In this document: positions 11,322-24,476 of the stretch, one piece after another
How the letters are laid out: each line of letters starts with the position of its first letter
Numbering within the stretch: position 1 is the first letter of the stretch
Assembly (NCBI GenBank): GCA_022819985.1
Contig: JAJEGH010000043.1
Span: forward strand, 124,001-188,000
Reading direction: 5' to 3'
DNA: 64,000 nucleotides
DNA from: Alphaproteobacteria bacterium
GTDB taxonomy: Bacteria > Pseudomonadota > Alphaproteobacteria > Bin65
Made by a program: the position numbers and the translations under genes
Notes under the pieces: model-generated
Told to the model about the DNA's origin: nothing
Databases searched by the model: none
The model's input: only the letters and a program-made list of their open reading frames with translations

Positions 11322-11717
11322 CTACGGGTCCCGGCTGAGGCCCTTTTCTTCGAGCGCGTCCAGGTAGCGCTGCCAGATCGCGTCCTTGTTGCGGCCCAGG
11401 CCGTAGAGATAGGTCCAGCTGTAGATGCCGGTATCGTGCAGGTCGTCGAACTCGATCCGGATCGCGTAATTTCCCACCGGTTCGATGTTGACAATGCCGA
11501 CATGCCGGCGTCCGGCGACGATTTTCTTCTCGTCGCCGCCATGGCCCCGGACCTCGGCGGACGGGCTCTCGACGCGCAGCAGTTCGGCCGGATAGGTAAA
11601 GGTTTTGCCGTCCTCGAAGGCGACGGTCAGCCGTTTTTCGGCGCGGTCGAGATCGATCCCGGTCGGCCAGACCCGGGTGCCGTAAGCCGGGGTGCCGAGC
11701 GCCGGAGCTTCGGTCAT
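11322..11717 (-). CDS. DUF971 (gamma-butyrobetaine-hydroxylase-like N-terminal) domain protein
   Basis: A 131-aa stand-alone DUF971 protein. The conserved elements are the N-terminal [21 protein letters not shown] strand pair, [44 protein letters not shown] and a C-terminal LYGLGRNK. These proteins have been linked to Fe-S or hydroxylase chemistry but the function is unknown. The start overlaps the stop of the Trm112-like gene by 4 bp (ATGA), indicating translational coupling in a three-gene run with the Lon-domain gene. Confidence 0.88.
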   Translation of the reverse strand: MTEAPALGTPAYGTRVWPTGIDLDRAEKRLTVAFEDGKTFTYPAELLRVESPSAEVRGHGGDEKKIVAGRRHVGIVNIEPVGNYAIRIEFDDLHDTGIYSWTYLYGLGRNKDAIWQRYLDALEEKGLSRDP

Positions 11718-11920
11718 TCGTCGACCGACAGGGCGCGCGCCTCGTCCTGCAGCATGATCGGGATGCCGTCGCGGATCGGGTAGGCGAGGCCGGCGGCTTC
11801 CGAGATCAGCTCTTGCGCCCCGGCGTCGTATGTCAGCGGTTGGCGGGTGACCGGGCAGACCAGGATTTCGAGCAGTTTCGGATCCACTGTCGGGACCTCT
11901 CCGGCGGCCGGTCCGGTCAT
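11714..11920 (-). CDS. Trm112/YcaR-like small protein
   Basis: A 68-aa homologue of Yca[15 protein letters not shown] is followed by [21 protein letters not shown], the diagnostic second half. Only the first cysteine of the usual CPxC knuckle is kept (CPVT), so zinc binding is doubtful. In eukaryotes Trm112 activates methyltransferases; the bacterial partner is unknown. It is coupled by a 4-bp overlap to the DUF971 gene. Confidence 0.88.
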   Translation of the reverse strand: MTGPAAGEVPTVDPKLLEILVCPVTRQPLTYDAGAQELISEAAGLAYPIRDGIPIMLQDEARALSVDE

Positions 11921-11941
11921 TCCGTCGCTCTCCCCGGGGCG

Positions 11942-12598
11942 CTAGTTTATCCTGTCCGGCGCCGGCGCGCCGGCGCTGTCGATGGTCAGCATGGAAATGA
12001 TCAGTTCGGCCCGCTCGGTCAATGTGCGGCACTGCAGCAGGGCCTGTTTCTCCAGCGGCGAGAAGGGGCAGACCATCGCCACGATCGGGACCAGGTCTTC
12101 GGTCGGCGTCTTTTCGATGGCGTCCCAATCGGCGCCGAGCTGCCGGGCGGAGAGATAGGCCTTGAGGGCACCGGCCAAAGCCTCCCGGTCGATTTCGGCG
12201 GGCTCCGGCGGCGAAAAGTCCCCGGACCACGCGCCATAGTCGGGCCGGACCCGCCGGTATCCGTTATGCAGCGGCAGTTCTTCGGCGATATCGAAACGGC
12301 ACAGGCCGCGCAAACCGATCAGATACCGCCCGTCTCCCGTTTCCTCGAACGAAACGATCCGGCCGGCGCAGCCCAGGTCGTAGAGCGGCGGACGATCGTC
12401 CGGTTCCGTCTGTTCCGGCACCTTCGGCTGGATCATGCCGATGGTGCGATGGCTCGCCAGGGCATTGTCGACCATCGCCAGGTAGCGCGGCTCGAAAATG
12501 TTCAGCGGCAGCCGCGCGCCGGGCAGCAGCAGGGCGCCCTGCAGCGGAAAGACCGGGATCGGCGCGGGCATGTCGGCGATGGTCGAGGGTCGGGGCAT
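11942..12598 (-). CDS. Lon N-terminal substrate-binding-domain protein
   Basis: A 218-aa protein made only of the LonN (PUA-like) domain: IPVFPLQGALLLPGARLPLNIFEPRY near the N terminus, then GCAGRIVSFEETGDGRYLIGLRG, and a helical tail. No ATPase or protease domain follows. It is common in alphaproteobacteria next to Trm112- and thioredoxin-like genes, with no settled function. It lies 21 bp upstream of the Trm112-like gene on the same strand. Confidence 0.88.
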   Translation of the reverse strand: MPRPSTIADMPAPIPVFPLQGALLLPGARLPLNIFEPRYLAMVDNALASHRTIGMIQPKVPEQTEPDDRPPLYDLGCAGRIVSFEETGDGRYLIGLRGLCRFDIAEELPLHNGYRRVRPDYGAWSGDFSPPEPAEIDREALAGALKAYLSARQLGADWDAIEKTPTEDLVPIVAMVCPFSPLEKQALLQCRTLTERAELIISMLTIDSAGAPAPDRIN

Positions 12599-12670
12599 CT
12601 GCTGTTCGGTCGTACCTACATTGGCCCGGCCGGCCGGGGATGCAAGTCCCGCCGCCGCGCCCGGCTCCGG

Positions 12671-13435
12671 CTACCTGGCCTGCTTCGCCTGCCAGCGGCG
12701 CACGGTCCGGACCACCGCGGCCATGTGGTAGGCCGCCGGTTCGCGGTCGTAGGCCCAGGGGCGCCCGACCGGGCAGGCTCGGCGCGCCAGGCAGCCGACG
12801 GTCCGGCAGCCGCGCCCGGCCGGGCTTTCGACATGGTCGACGCAGGCCGGCGAATCGAAATCGGCAAACCGGATGCCCTCCGGCCCGCTCTCCGGCCCAA
12901 TTTCCGGTCCGATCTCCGGCAGAACGAAAGCGTCCGCCGGGCAGGTCGTCAGGCAGGGCTTGCCGGCGCAGGTCTCGCACGGATTGTCCAGCGCCGGCGT
13001 ATCGGGCAGCGGCAGTTTTTCCGCTGTCAGCAGGGCGCCGCGGAAGGTGTGCCACAGGCCGGATTCCGGGTGGATCACCAGGTTGATCGGCGAGCGGTGG
13101 CCGGCGCCGGCCCGCACCGCCCATTGCTGGATCGGCGGCCAGGGCGGGCGCATGGCATCGAGAAACTCCGCGTCCAGCGCCTCGGCCGCGGCGCGCAGGT
13201 GGCCGGCGACCCAGCCGTCCAGCGGATGGCGGGCGGACATGTCCGGCCCGCTCGCCCGGAATGCGCGCCACAGGTCGTTGCCGGCATTGCCGATCAGTAC
13301 GACCGTGCCGGTCGTCCGGCCGTCGGCGAGCGCCGGCACCGCGTCATCCGGCACAGGATGGAACGCGCCGCGCAGGAACAGGCCGCTGCCGGTCAGCGGC
13401 GCTTCGATCCGTCGGGTCCAGTCCGGTTGCGCCAT
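12671..13435 (-). CDS. 4Fe-4S ferredoxin-like protein, QueG-related C-terminal region
   Basis: 254 aa. A poorly conserved N-terminal domain is followed at about 150-170 by CETCAGKPCLTTCP, a 4Fe-4S binding motif, and then further cysteines (ACVDH, GCRTVGCLARRACP) that could complete a second cluster. The arrangement resembles the ferredoxin module of epoxyqueuosine reductase, but the cobalamin-binding domain is not recognisable. A GPEIGPESGPE insert lies between the cysteine groups, encoded by 12-bp tandem repeats (12882-12917). It is monocistronic or co-transcribed with alaS upstream (67-bp gap). Confidence 0.7.
   Translation of the reverse strand: MAQPDWTRRIEAPLTGSGLFLRGAFHPVPDDAVPALADGRTTGTVVLIGNAGNDLWRAFRASGPDMSARHPLDGWVAGHLRAAAEALDAEFLDAMRPPWPPIQQWAVRAGAGHRSPINLVIHPESGLWHTFRGALLTAEKLPLPDTPALDNPCETCAGKPCLTTCPADAFVLPEIGPEIGPESGPEGIRFADFDSPACVDHVESPAGRGCRTVGCLARRACPVGRPWAYDREPAAYHMAAVVRTVRRWQAKQAR
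12882..12917. repeat. Three 12-bp tandem units inside the ferredoxin-like gene
   Basis: Units GGCCCGCTCTCC, GGCCCAATTTCC and GGTCCGATCTCC are in frame and encode the (G-P-E-x)n insert between the two cysteine groups. They are an example of the codon-multiple repeats seen throughout this window. Confidence 0.7.
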
Positions 13436-13502
13436 CGCAGCGTTTCCCTGCCCTGCGGCCGTCGGGCCGTCCGCTTCAGGCCGCCCGCCTCAGGCCGCCC
13501 CT

Positions 13503-16184
<2,682 letters not shown>

Positions 16185-16323
16185 GGCGACAATCTATGGC
16201 TGGGGGCGCTGACAAGGAAGCGGCAAGAAAGCGGCAGCCGGACCGGCGCAACGCCCGATCGCCGCACGGCGTCCCCCGCACGAATGGGGCGCGGACAGGG
16301 GCACGGATGGGAGCACGACATAG

Positions 16324-16794
16324 ATGAGCAACCGCAACCGGAACGCAAGCCCGTCGCGCTGGTTCGAGGATTTCAGCCTGGGCGAAACCTATACCCTGCC
16401 GTCACGCACCCAGACCGGCGGCCTGTTCGCCATGTTCCAGGCGGCCTCCGGCGACAACGATCCGATCCACTACGATGCCGCCTATTGCCGGGCGCGCGGC
16501 CATCGCGACATGCTTGCCCACGGTATGCAGGTGATGATCCAGTCGGCGGCCGGCGCCGGAACCTTCCCGTCCGAGGTGGCCGACTCGCTGATCGCGATGC
16601 TCGACGTGAGCGGCTCCTTCCTCAAGCCGGTCTACCGCGAGGACACGCTCTATCCCCGGCTGGAAATCGTCGGCCTCGAACCGCAGAACACCACCGGCGT
16701 CATCGAGATGCGCGCCACGATCCACAACCAGGACGATGTCCTGGTGTTCGAGGGCCGGCACCGCTACCTGATCCGCAAGCGCCCGGCGGGCTGA
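16324..16794 (+). CDS. MaoC-like (R)-hydratase domain protein
   Basis: A 156-aa single-hotdog protein. The hydratase-2 motif ASGDNDPIHYD (about 39-49) carries the catalytic Asp/His pair, followed by AHGMQVM. Such proteins hydrate enoyl-CoAs with R stereochemistry, often feeding PHA or fatty-acid metabolism. It lies alone between alaS (divergent) and a long repeat-filled gap. The exact substrate is not predictable. Confidence 0.88.
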   Translation: MSNRNRNASPSRWFEDFSLGETYTLPSRTQTGGLFAMFQAASGDNDPIHYDAAYCRARGHRDMLAHGMQVMIQSAAGAGTFPSEVADSLIAMLDVSGSFLKPVYREDTLYPRLEIVGLEPQNTTGVIEMRATIHNQDDVLVFEGRHRYLIRKRPAG

Positions 16795-16821
16795 GCGCGA
16801 ACCGGCGGCAGGGGGAGGGTG

Positions 16822-17171
16822 TTGGAATGTCATGAAATGTCAGGATTTGTCATGGCGCTCCTTTCTTCGCCCTCTCCCGGCATTCCGACCGGTCGGGATA
16901 AGGGCCGGTGGATGTGTCATGAAATGTCATGATCCGTCATGGGGCTTCGGGCTCACACTGAACGCACCGCTGTGTCGCCCCGGACCCCGATCCGGACCCC
17001 GATCCGGGGCCCGGAGTCGACCCGAACGGTCTTCGCTCGCGGCCCCTTCGACAGGCTCAGGGCAGGCTCTGGTCTCCGGGTCGTCGCTGCGCTCCGTCCG
17101 GGGTGACAGGGGGTGTTGGGTGTGTCAGGGAATGTCATGAAATGTCAGGTTCCGTCATGGCGCTTCGGGCT
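16822..17171. repeat. Three clusters of 10-bp-phased GTCA(T/G) repeats; gap without genes
   Basis: The 532-bp gap 16795-17326 holds no supportable gene. It carries three related blocks (16828-16859, 16915-16953, about 17123-17171), each containing GTCAT or GTCAG repeated every 10 bp (GTCAT-N5-GTCAT-N5-GTCAT, four units in the last block). The second and third blocks also share the following GGCGCTTCGGGCT and TGAACGCA. Between blocks two and three (about 16980-17110) lies a separate GC-rich palindromic element (see 17044-17110). Confidence 0.8.
17044..17110. repeat. GC-rich REP-like element
   Basis: This segment contains CTTCGACAGGCTCAGGGCAGG and ends in GTCGCTGCGCTCCGTCCGGGGTGACAG. The last part resembles the right arm of the hairpin at 45229-45270 (CTTCGCTCCGGCCGGGGTGACAC), suggesting both derive from one dispersed intergenic family distinct from the 11133/61895 family. 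Confidence 0.55.
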
Positions 17172-17326
17172 TGTATTGAACGCAACACCGTGTCGCCGCA
17201 GCGCAAGGCCGGGGCGGCATCGTCGATTTTCCGGCAGCGGCGAACGAACGGTTGTCGCGGTCTTCGCCGGCATCCTCCCGCGGTCGGAGGAAAGGCCGGC
17301 GCTGCACAGCCCAAAGGAAAAGGGCC

Positions 17327-17794
17327 TTAGCCTTTCCGCGGCGGCAGGGGCGCGCGGTTGTCGGACTCCGCCGGAAAGTGGAGCCGGTCGGGCAGGTCGT
17401 AATAGTCGCCCTTGTCGTCGGCGTAGATGCCGAAGGCGGTCTCCAGGCCGGTCTTGCCGTCCAGGGTTCCGGCGGCGATCGAGATCTTGCCGGAGCCGGT
17501 GAATTCGAAGAACAGCGTCGCGCCGCAGCGCTCGCAGAAACCGCGCCGGCTGTGCGGTCCGGACGCGTACCAGCGCAGGCCGTCGGCCTTCTCCAGTTCG
17601 AAATCGCCCATCCACGCCTGGGTCGCCGCCAGGTAATGGCCCGTGGTCTTGCGGCAGGCGGTGCAATGGCACTCGATCACCGCGCGCAGCGGACCGCGCA
17701 CCCGGTAGGCGACGCCGCCGCACAGGCACGAACCGCGCTGCCCGGCCCCGGCGCCCCCGGCCGGGCCGGCGCCGCCGGATTCTTCCCCGGCCAT
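17327..17794 (-). CDS. GFA-family zinc protein
   Basis: A 155-aa member of the glutathione-dependent formaldehyde-activating (GFA/CENP-V) fold. Zinc ligands are visible as GSCLCGGVAYRV (about 21-32), CHCTACRK and CERCGATLFFE. Most members are not proven formaldehyde enzymes, so only the fold is claimed. The first 20 residues are a Gly/Ala-rich extension. It lies 40 bp downstream of recA on the same strand. Confidence 0.88.
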   Translation of the reverse strand: MAGEESGGAGPAGGAGAGQRGSCLCGGVAYRVRGPLRAVIECHCTACRKTTGHYLAATQAWMGDFELEKADGLRWYASGPHSRRGFCERCGATLFFEFTGSGKISIAAGTLDGKTGLETAFGIYADDKGDYYDLPDRLHFPAESDNRAPLPPRKG

Positions 17795-17834
17795 TACGGC
17801 GTCCGCCCGGCGCCGGTGCGAACGCCCGGCGCGG

Positions 17835-18917
<1,083 letters not shown>

Positions 18918-18992
18918 TGAACGCTCCCTTATTTCATATCCGCCGCGGCGTGACGAGGGGGTCGCGGCGGGGGCGAAACCTCACGAAGCCCT

Positions 18993-19021
18993 AATGTATC
19001 CTGTTTGTTCAAGTTCCGCAA
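18993..19021 (-). promoter_or_regulatory. recA promoter
   Basis: On the minus strand TTGCGG (19016-19021) and TACATT (18993-18998) are 17 bp apart, a good sigma70-type promoter about 75 bp before the recA start. The -35 hexamer lies inside the LexA box, so LexA binding would block polymerase. Confidence 0.75.
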
Positions 19022-19027
19022 GTGTTC
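19013..19027. promoter_or_regulatory. LexA box, alphaproteobacterial type
   Basis: GTTC-CGCAAGT-GTTC is an exact GTTC-N7-GTTC direct repeat, the operator recognised by LexA in alphaproteobacteria rather than the CTGT-N8-ACAG palindrome of E. coli. It overlaps the -35 of recA. Confidence 0.9.
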
Positions 19028-19081
19028 ATGTTGTGTCTGGTTTTGTTCTTTCCGCAATATCCGGGAACGGGCGGGAGCGCG

Positions 19082-20314
19082 TCAGGCGTCGTGGTGCCGG
19101 AACACCAGGCAGCAATTGGTGCCGCCGAAGCCGAAACTGTTGCTCATCACCTGGCGGAGGCCGGCCTCGTCGATCCGCTCGGTCGCCAGCGCCAGGCCGT
19201 CCGCCGCCGGGTCCGGCTCGTCCAGGTTGGCCGACGCGGCGACGAAATCCCCGTCCAGCATGATCAGCGAATAGATCGCCTCGTGCACGCCGGCCGCGCC
19301 CAGCGCGTGGCCGGTCAGCGACTTGGTCGAGGCGATATGGGGCTGCTGGTTGCCCTTGCCGTTGGTGAAGACGGTGCGGATCGCCTCCAGCTCCGTCGCG
19401 TCGCCGACCGGCGTGGAGGTGCCGTGGGTGTTGATATAGTCGACCGGCGCGTCGAGCCCCTCCATCGCCATGCGCATGCAGCGCACCGCGCCGTCGCCGG
19501 ACGGCTGGACCATGTCGTAGCCGTCGGACGTGGCGCCGTAGCCGACGATCTCGCCGTAGATTTTCGCACCGCGCGCCTTCGCATGCGCCAGCTCCTCGAC
19601 GACGACGCAGCCGCCGCCGCCGGAAATCACGAAACCGTCGCGGTTGACGTCGAACGGCCGCGAGGCCTTTTCCGGCGTGTCGTTGTAGCCGGAGGACAGC
19701 GCCGGCATGGCGTCGAACAGCATCGAGAGCGACCAGTGCAGTTCCTCGCCGCCGCCGGCGAACACGATATCCTGCTTGCCGAGCTGGATCTGCTCCAGGG
19801 CGTTGCCGATGCAGTGGGCGCTGGTCGAGCAGGCCGAGGTGATCGAATAGTTGACGCCCCGGATGCCGAAGGGCGTCGCCAGGGTCGCCGAATTGGTGCT
19901 CGACATGGTGCGCGGCACCATGAAGGGGCCGATCTTGCGCGTCGTGCCCTTGTCGCGCAGCAGGTCGGCGGCCAAGACCTGGTTGCGGGTCGAGGGTCCG
20001 CCCGAGCCCATGATCAGGCCGGTCCGCTCGTTCGAAATGTCGTGCGGCTCCAGCCCGGCGTCGGCAATGGCCTCTTCCATCGCGACATAGTTGTAGACCG
20101 CGCCGTCGCCCATGAAGCGGCGCAGCCGCCGGTCGACCGCCTTGTCCGGGTCCAGGCGGATCGCGCCGTGGATGTGGCTGCGGAAGCCCATGTCCCGGTA
20201 GGTCTCGCAGAAGCGGATGCCCGAGGCGCCGTCGCGCAGGGACTCCGTCACCTCGCGCCGGTTGTTGCCGATCGCCGAGACGATGCCGATGCCGGTGACG
20301 ACCGCGCGCCGCAT
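19082..20314 (-). CDS. fabB: 3-oxoacyl-ACP synthase I
   Basis: A 410-aa KAS I/II-fold condensing enzyme. The catalytic triad is C162 (SACSTS), H297 ([11 protein letters not shown]) and H336 ([10 protein letters not shown]), close to E. coli FabB numbering. Adjacency to fabA (13 bp downstream of its stop, same strand) identifies it as FabB, the elongating enzyme for unsaturated acyl chains, rather than FabF. Confidence 0.96.
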   Translation of the reverse strand: MRRAVVTGIGIVSAIGNNRREVTESLRDGASGIRFCETYRDMGFRSHIHGAIRLDPDKAVDRRLRRFMGDGAVYNYVAMEEAIADAGLEPHDISNERTGLIMGSGGPSTRNQVLAADLLRDKGTTRKIGPFMVPRTMSSTNSATLATPFGIRGVNYSITSACSTSAHCIGNALEQIQLGKQDIVFAGGGEELHWSLSMLFDAMPALSSGYNDTPEKASRPFDVNRDGFVISGGGGCVVVEELAHAKARGAKIYGEIVGYGATSDGYDMVQPSGDGAVRCMRMAMEGLDAPVDYINTHGTSTPVGDATELEAIRTVFTNGKGNQQPHIASTKSLTGHALGAAGVHEAIYSLIMLDGDFVAASANLDEPDPAADGLALATERIDEAGLRQVMSNSFGFGGTNCCLVFRHHDA

Positions 20315-20327
20315 CCCGCCGCCCCCG

Positions 20328-20840
20328 TCAGCCGGCGAACAGGCCGACCCGGAGATCCCGGGCCTCGTAGATGACGTTGCCGTCGGCCAGCACCCGGCCG
20401 TCGGCCTGGCCGAGCACGAGCTTGCGCGCGATCACCCGGCGGAAATCGATCCGGTAGGTCACCAGGCCGACCGACGGCAGCACCTGGTCGGCGAACTTGA
20501 CCTCGCCGACGCCGAGCGCCCGGCCGCGGCCGGGATGGCCCAGCCAGCCGAGATGGAAGCCGGCGAGCTGCCACAGCGCGTCGACGCCCAGGCAGCCGGG
20601 CATCACCGGGTCGCTCTCGAAATGGCAGTCGAAGAACCACAGGTCCGGCCGGATATCGAGTTCGGCGGTCACCGCCCCCTTGCCGTGGACGCCGCCGTCC
20701 CGGACGATATCGGTGATGCGGTCGAACATCAGCATCGGCGGCAGCGGCAGGCGCGCGTTGCCCGGGCCGAACAGATCGCCGTGGCCGCAGGCGATCAGGT
20801 CGTCGTAATCGAAGGCGTTGCGGTCGCGGAAATCCGTCAT
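20328..20840 (-). CDS. fabA: 3-hydroxydecanoyl-ACP dehydratase/isomerase
   Basis: With the ATG at 20840 the protein is 170 aa, matching FabA closely from its second residue on. Catalytic H73 ([14 protein letters not shown]) and D87 ([11 protein letters not shown]) are present. It introduces the cis double bond at the C10 stage and works with FabB. The frame stays open upstream to another ATG at 20867 and to 20951; no clear ribosome-binding site separates these choices. A possible promoter (TTGGCG, 18 bp, TATATG on the minus strand near 20982-21011) lies in the gap to the GDPD gene. Confidence 0.95.
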   Translation of the reverse strand: MTDFRDRNAFDYDDLIACGHGDLFGPGNARLPLPPMLMFDRITDIVRDGGVHGKGAVTAELDIRPDLWFFDCHFESDPVMPGCLGVDALWQLAGFHLGWLGHPGRGRALGVGEVKFADQVLPSVGLVTYRIDFRRVIARKLVLGQADGRVLADGNVIYEARDLRVGLFAG

Positions 20841-21018
20841 CGGGCCGTCGGCGGGCTCTGGCGTCATCGGTGTCGGCAGGCACGCCAAAACCCTACGCAC
20901 CCGCCGGCCTCCGCTACGCAGACCGCAAGTCCGCAGGGGGCGTTGACGCACCCGGAACTGTCAACCTGTCCTTGGGGAAACGCATATAGGAAGCGGTTCC
21001 GCAAAACGCCAAGAAATT

Positions 21019-21741
21019 TTACAGCGCCGCGGCAATCGCGCCGGGACAGTCGGTGAATACCGCAGCGACGCCCCAGGACAGCAATTCGCGCGCCCGCGCC
21101 GGATCGTTGACCGTGTAGACACCGATCTCGATCCCCTCGGCGACGAGCGGGCGTACCGCCTCCCGGGTCAGGTTGCGCTCGCCGACATGAACGCTCGCCG
21201 CGCCGAGCGACGCGAAGGCCTCGCGCCAGCTGTCCGAGAGGGCCGGCGTGACGACGGCGACCGGCAGGTCGGTCCGCGCCTTGCGCACTGCGGCAAGGGC
21301 GGCATGGTCGAAGCTGGAAATCAGCGGCGGTTCGGCCGCCCGCCAGGCGCGCCCGAGTTCCCGGACCAGTGCGGCGGCCGCGGCGGAAGCCTCTCCGGGT
21401 CCGCATTTCAGCTCGATAATCGGGTGCAGGCCGAGGGCGTGCAGTTCGCCGACCGCCGCCGCCAGCGACGGCACCGGCTCGCCGGCGAAGGCCGGGCCGA
21501 AACGGGTGCCGGCGTCCATCCCGGCCAGCTGTGCCAGCGTCAGCGCGCCGACCCGGCCGGTCGAAGCCGTCGTCCGGTCGACCGTCTCGTCGTGCATCAG
21601 GACGAGACGGCCGTCGGCGGTGAGCCGGACATCGATCTCGACCCGGCGGCAACCCTGGCGGGCGGCTTCGCGCAGCCCCGCCAGCGTATTCTCCGGCGCG
21701 TCCCTTGCGGCGCCGCGATGGCCCACGATGCAGGGCGCCAT
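21019..21741 (-). CDS. Glycerophosphodiester phosphodiesterase
   Basis: A 240-aa GDPD-family TIM barrel. Metal/catalytic residues are in GHRGAARDAPENTLAG (the HR...EN signature) and EIDVRLTADGRLVLMHD (E, D, H). The remaining barrel strands end with the typical GVYTVND and VAAVFTDCPG. It cleaves glycerophosphodiesters to glycerol-3-phosphate plus alcohol. The start at 21741 is chosen because it sits directly before the first barrel strand and clears the end of pnp by 64 bp. No signal peptide is seen, so a cytoplasmic UgpQ-like role is likely. Confidence 0.92.
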   Translation of the reverse strand: MAPCIVGHRGAARDAPENTLAGLREAARQGCRRVEIDVRLTADGRLVLMHDETVDRTTASTGRVGALTLAQLAGMDAGTRFGPAFAGEPVPSLAAAVGELHALGLHPIIELKCGPGEASAAAAALVRELGRAWRAAEPPLISSFDHAALAAVRKARTDLPVAVVTPALSDSWREAFASLGAASVHVGERNLTREAVRPLVAEGIEIGVYTVNDPARARELLSWGVAAVFTDCPGAIAAAL

Positions 21742-21805
21742 CGGCCGGCGGCCCGGATGCGGGGCCAAAAACGCCGGCAGGCCGGGCAGTCGGCCGGGCA
21801 GGCGG

Positions 21806-24016
21806 TCAGGCGCGCCGGCGGGGCGGCCGGTCCCTGTCGCGGTCGCGGTCCCGATCGCGGTCGCGGTCCCTGTCGCGCCTCGGGCCGCGGCGCGGTTCGG
21901 CAACCTCGACATCGGTGCGTTCCTCGCCGGTCTCCTGGTCCACCTTGCGCATGGAGAGCTTGACCTTGCCGCGGTCGTCGAAGCCGATGCAGTAGACCTT
22001 CACCTCGTCGCCCTCGTCGACGACGTCGGTCACCTTGCCGACCCGGCCGTCGGTCAGTTCGCTGATATGGACCAGGCCGTCCTTCGCGCCCAGGAAGTTC
22101 ACGAAGGCGCCGAAATCCATGACCTTGACGACCTTGCCGGTATAGATCTTGCCGGCCTCCGGCTCGGCGACGATGCCCTCGATCCAGTCGATGGCGGCCT
22201 GGGTCGCCGCCTCGTCGGTTGCGGCGATCTTCACCGTGCCGTCGTCGTCGATGTCGATCTTGGTGCCGGTCTGCTCGGTGATCTCGCGGATCACCTTGCC
22301 GCCGGTGCCGATGATGTCGCGGATCTTGTCCTTGGCGATCTGGATGGTGGTGATGCGCGGCGCGTGGGCGCTCACGCTCTCGCGCGAGTCCGCGATGGCC
22401 TTGCCCATCTCGTCCAGGATGTGCAGCCGGCCCTCGCGCGCCTGCTCCAGCGCGACCTGCATGATCTCCCGGGTGATCGAGGTGATCTTGATGTCCATCT
22501 GGAGCGAGGTGATGCCCTCGGCCGTGCCCGCGACCTTGAAATCCATGTCGCCCAGATGGTCCTCGTCGCCCAGGATGTCGGACAGGACGGCGAAGCGCTC
22601 GCCCTCCTTGATCAGGCCCATGGCGATGCCGGCGATCGGCCGCCGGATCGGCACGCCGGCGTCCATCATGGCGAGGGAGGCGCCGCAGACCGTCGCCATC
22701 GAGGACGACCCGTTCGATTCCGTGATCTCGGAGACGACCCGGACGGTGTAGGGGAAATCCTCCTCGCCCGGCATCATCGGGCGGACGGCGCGCCAGGCCA
22801 GCTTGCCGTGGCCGACCTCGCGCCGGCCGGTGAAGCCGACGCGGCCGGTCTCGCCGACCGAGAAGGGCGGGAAATTGTAGTGCAGCAGGAAGTTCTCCCG
22901 GTACTCGCCCTCCATCGCGTCGATGATCTGCTCGTCCTGGCCGGTGCCCAGCGTGGCGGTGACCATGGCCTGGGTCTCGCCGCGGGTGAACAGGGCCGAG
23001 CCGTGGGTGCGCGGCAGGACGCCGACCTCGGCCACGATCTGGCGCACCGTGCCCGTGTCCCGGCCGTCGATCCGGTTGCCGGTGTCGAGAATGTCGCCGC
23101 GGACGATTTCCTTTTCCAGCTTCTTGAAGGCGTCGGCCGCGACTGCCTGCCTGTCCTCGTCGTCCGAGACCGCGGCGAAGGCCTTGTCGCGCACGGCGCC
23201 GATCTTCGCGTGGCGCTCCTGCTTGACCGTTTCGGCATAGGCTTCGCGCAGATCCCTGTCGATGCCGGCCTCGCGCCAGGCGCCGTCGACCTCGGCGAGC
23301 GCGGCCGGCGGGTCCGGCACGTCCCGGGGCTCTTTGGCCGAGGCTTCGGCCATGTCGATGATCGTGTCGATGACCGGCTGGAAGCTCTCATGGCCGAAGC
23401 TCACGGCGCCGAGCATGATCTCCTCGGTCAGTTCGCGGGCTTCCGATTCGACCATCAGCACGCCGTCGCGGGTGCCGGCGACGACCAGCTCCAGCGCCGA
23501 TTCGTCCAGCTGGTCGAAGGTGGGGTTGAGGATGTATTCGCCGTTGGCGTAGCCGACCTTGGCGCCGCCGATCGGCCCCATGAAGGGGATGCCGGAGATC
23601 GTCAGGGCCGCCGAGGCGGCGATCATCGCCGGGATGTCGGCGTCGTTCTCCATGTCATAGCTCATGACCTGGAGCATCACCTGGGTCTCGTTGCGGAACC
23701 CGCCGGCGAACAGCGGCCGGATCGGCCGATCGATCAGGCGCGAGACCAGCGTTTCCTTTTCGCTCGGCCGGCCTTCGCGCTTGAAAAAGCCGCCGGGAAT
23801 CTTTCCGGCGGCGTAGGTTTTTTCCATGTAGTGGACGGAGAGCGGGAAGAAATCGATGCCCTCGCGCGGGGTCCTTTCGGCGACGACCGTCGCCAGGACC
23901 GTGGTTTCTCCGTAGCTGACGAGCACGGCGCCGTCCGCCTGGCGGGCGATCCGGCCGGTTTCGAGCGTCAGCGTACGGCCGCCCCACTCGATGGAGCGTT
24001 TGCAGATGTCGAACAT
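21806..24016 (-). CDS. pnp: Polyribonucleotide nucleotidyltransferase (PNPase)
   Basis: 736 aa. Two RNase PH domains separated by a helical domain, then a KH domain ([25 protein letters not shown], near 560-600) and an S1 domain ([28 protein letters not shown]). It phosphorolytically degrades RNA 3'-5' and is a degradosome core. The C terminus is unusual: after S1 the chain runs into alternating Arg-Asp dipeptides and a basic end, replacing the Gly-rich tail that in related species binds RNase E. rpsO lies 172 bp upstream on the same strand. Confidence 0.98.
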   Translation of the reverse strand: MFDICKRSIEWGGRTLTLETGRIARQADGAVLVSYGETTVLATVVAERTPREGIDFFPLSVHYMEKTYAAGKIPGGFFKREGRPSEKETLVSRLIDRPIRPLFAGGFRNETQVMLQVMSYDMENDADIPAMIAASAALTISGIPFMGPIGGAKVGYANGEYILNPTFDQLDESALELVVAGTRDGVLMVESEARELTEEIMLGAVSFGHESFQPVIDTIIDMAEASAKEPRDVPDPPAALAEVDGAWREAGIDRDLREAYAETVKQERHAKIGAVRDKAFAAVSDDEDRQAVAADAFKKLEKEIVRGDILDTGNRIDGRDTGTVRQIVAEVGVLPRTHGSALFTRGETQAMVTATLGTGQDEQIIDAMEGEYRENFLLHYNFPPFSVGETGRVGFTGRREVGHGKLAWRAVRPMMPGEEDFPYTVRVVSEITESNGSSSMATVCGASLAMMDAGVPIRRPIAGIAMGLIKEGERFAVLSDILGDEDHLGDMDFKVAGTAEGITSLQMDIKITSITREIMQVALEQAREGRLHILDEMGKAIADSRESVSAHAPRITTIQIAKDKIRDIIGTGGKVIREITEQTGTKIDIDDDGTVKIAATDEAATQAAIDWIEGIVAEPEAGKIYTGKVVKVMDFGAFVNFLGAKDGLVHISELTDGRVGKVTDVVDEGDEVKVYCIGFDDRGKVKLSMRKVDQETGEERTDVEVAEPRRGPRRDRDRDRDRDRDRDRDRPPRRRA

Positions 24017-24188
24017 GTAGGGGTTTGTCCTGTATGCCTTGCGTTACCCGCCGGCCGGATTGCCTGCGGGGCCTTCCAGGGCCCGCCGTTCGGGGACGGG
24101 CCGCACGATATCGCCGATGGTTTGCCGATGGTTCGCCGGGGGGCCGGGCCGGGCGGTGCGCCTCGAGCCGGGGCCGGCGGAGCGAATC

Positions 24189-24458
24189 CTATCGCCGAAT
24201 TCCGAGGCTCTCGATCAGCGATGCATACCGGCTCTCGTCCTTGCCTTTCAGATAGTCGAGCAGCCGGCGGCGCTGGCCCACCATGATCAGCAGGCCGCGG
24301 CGCGAATGGTGATCCTTGCGGTGATCGCCCAGATGGTCCGTCAGGTTGCGGATGCGCTCGGTCAGGATGGCGACCTGGACTTCCGGCGACCCCGTGTCGC
24401 CCGTCTGCCGGCCGTATTCCTCGATGAGCGCCTGCTTCCGCTCGGCGGTAATCGACAT
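24189..24458 (-). CDS. rpsO: 30S ribosomal protein S15
   Basis: 89 aa, full length and canonical ([50 protein letters not shown]). S15 binds the three-way junction of 16S rRNA and helps place S6 and S18. It lies 18 bp downstream of truB and upstream of pnp, the classical order. The 172-bp gap to pnp contains a GC-rich inverted repeat (GGCCCG at 24080-24085 pairing with CGGGCC at 24097-24102), a possible RNA-processing hairpin like those that precede pnp elsewhere. Confidence 0.99.
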   Translation of the reverse strand: MSITAERKQALIEEYGRQTGDTGSPEVQVAILTERIRNLTDHLGDHRKDHHSRRGLLIMVGQRRRLLDYLKGKDESRYASLIESLGIRR

Positions 24459-24476
24459 CGTTCGCCTCCTCGGGGG

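Noticed and set aside
16822-17171. GTCAT array considered as a CRISPR
   Set aside because: The repeats are 5 bp with 5-bp spacing; there are no 25-35-bp repeats, no spacers and no cas genes.
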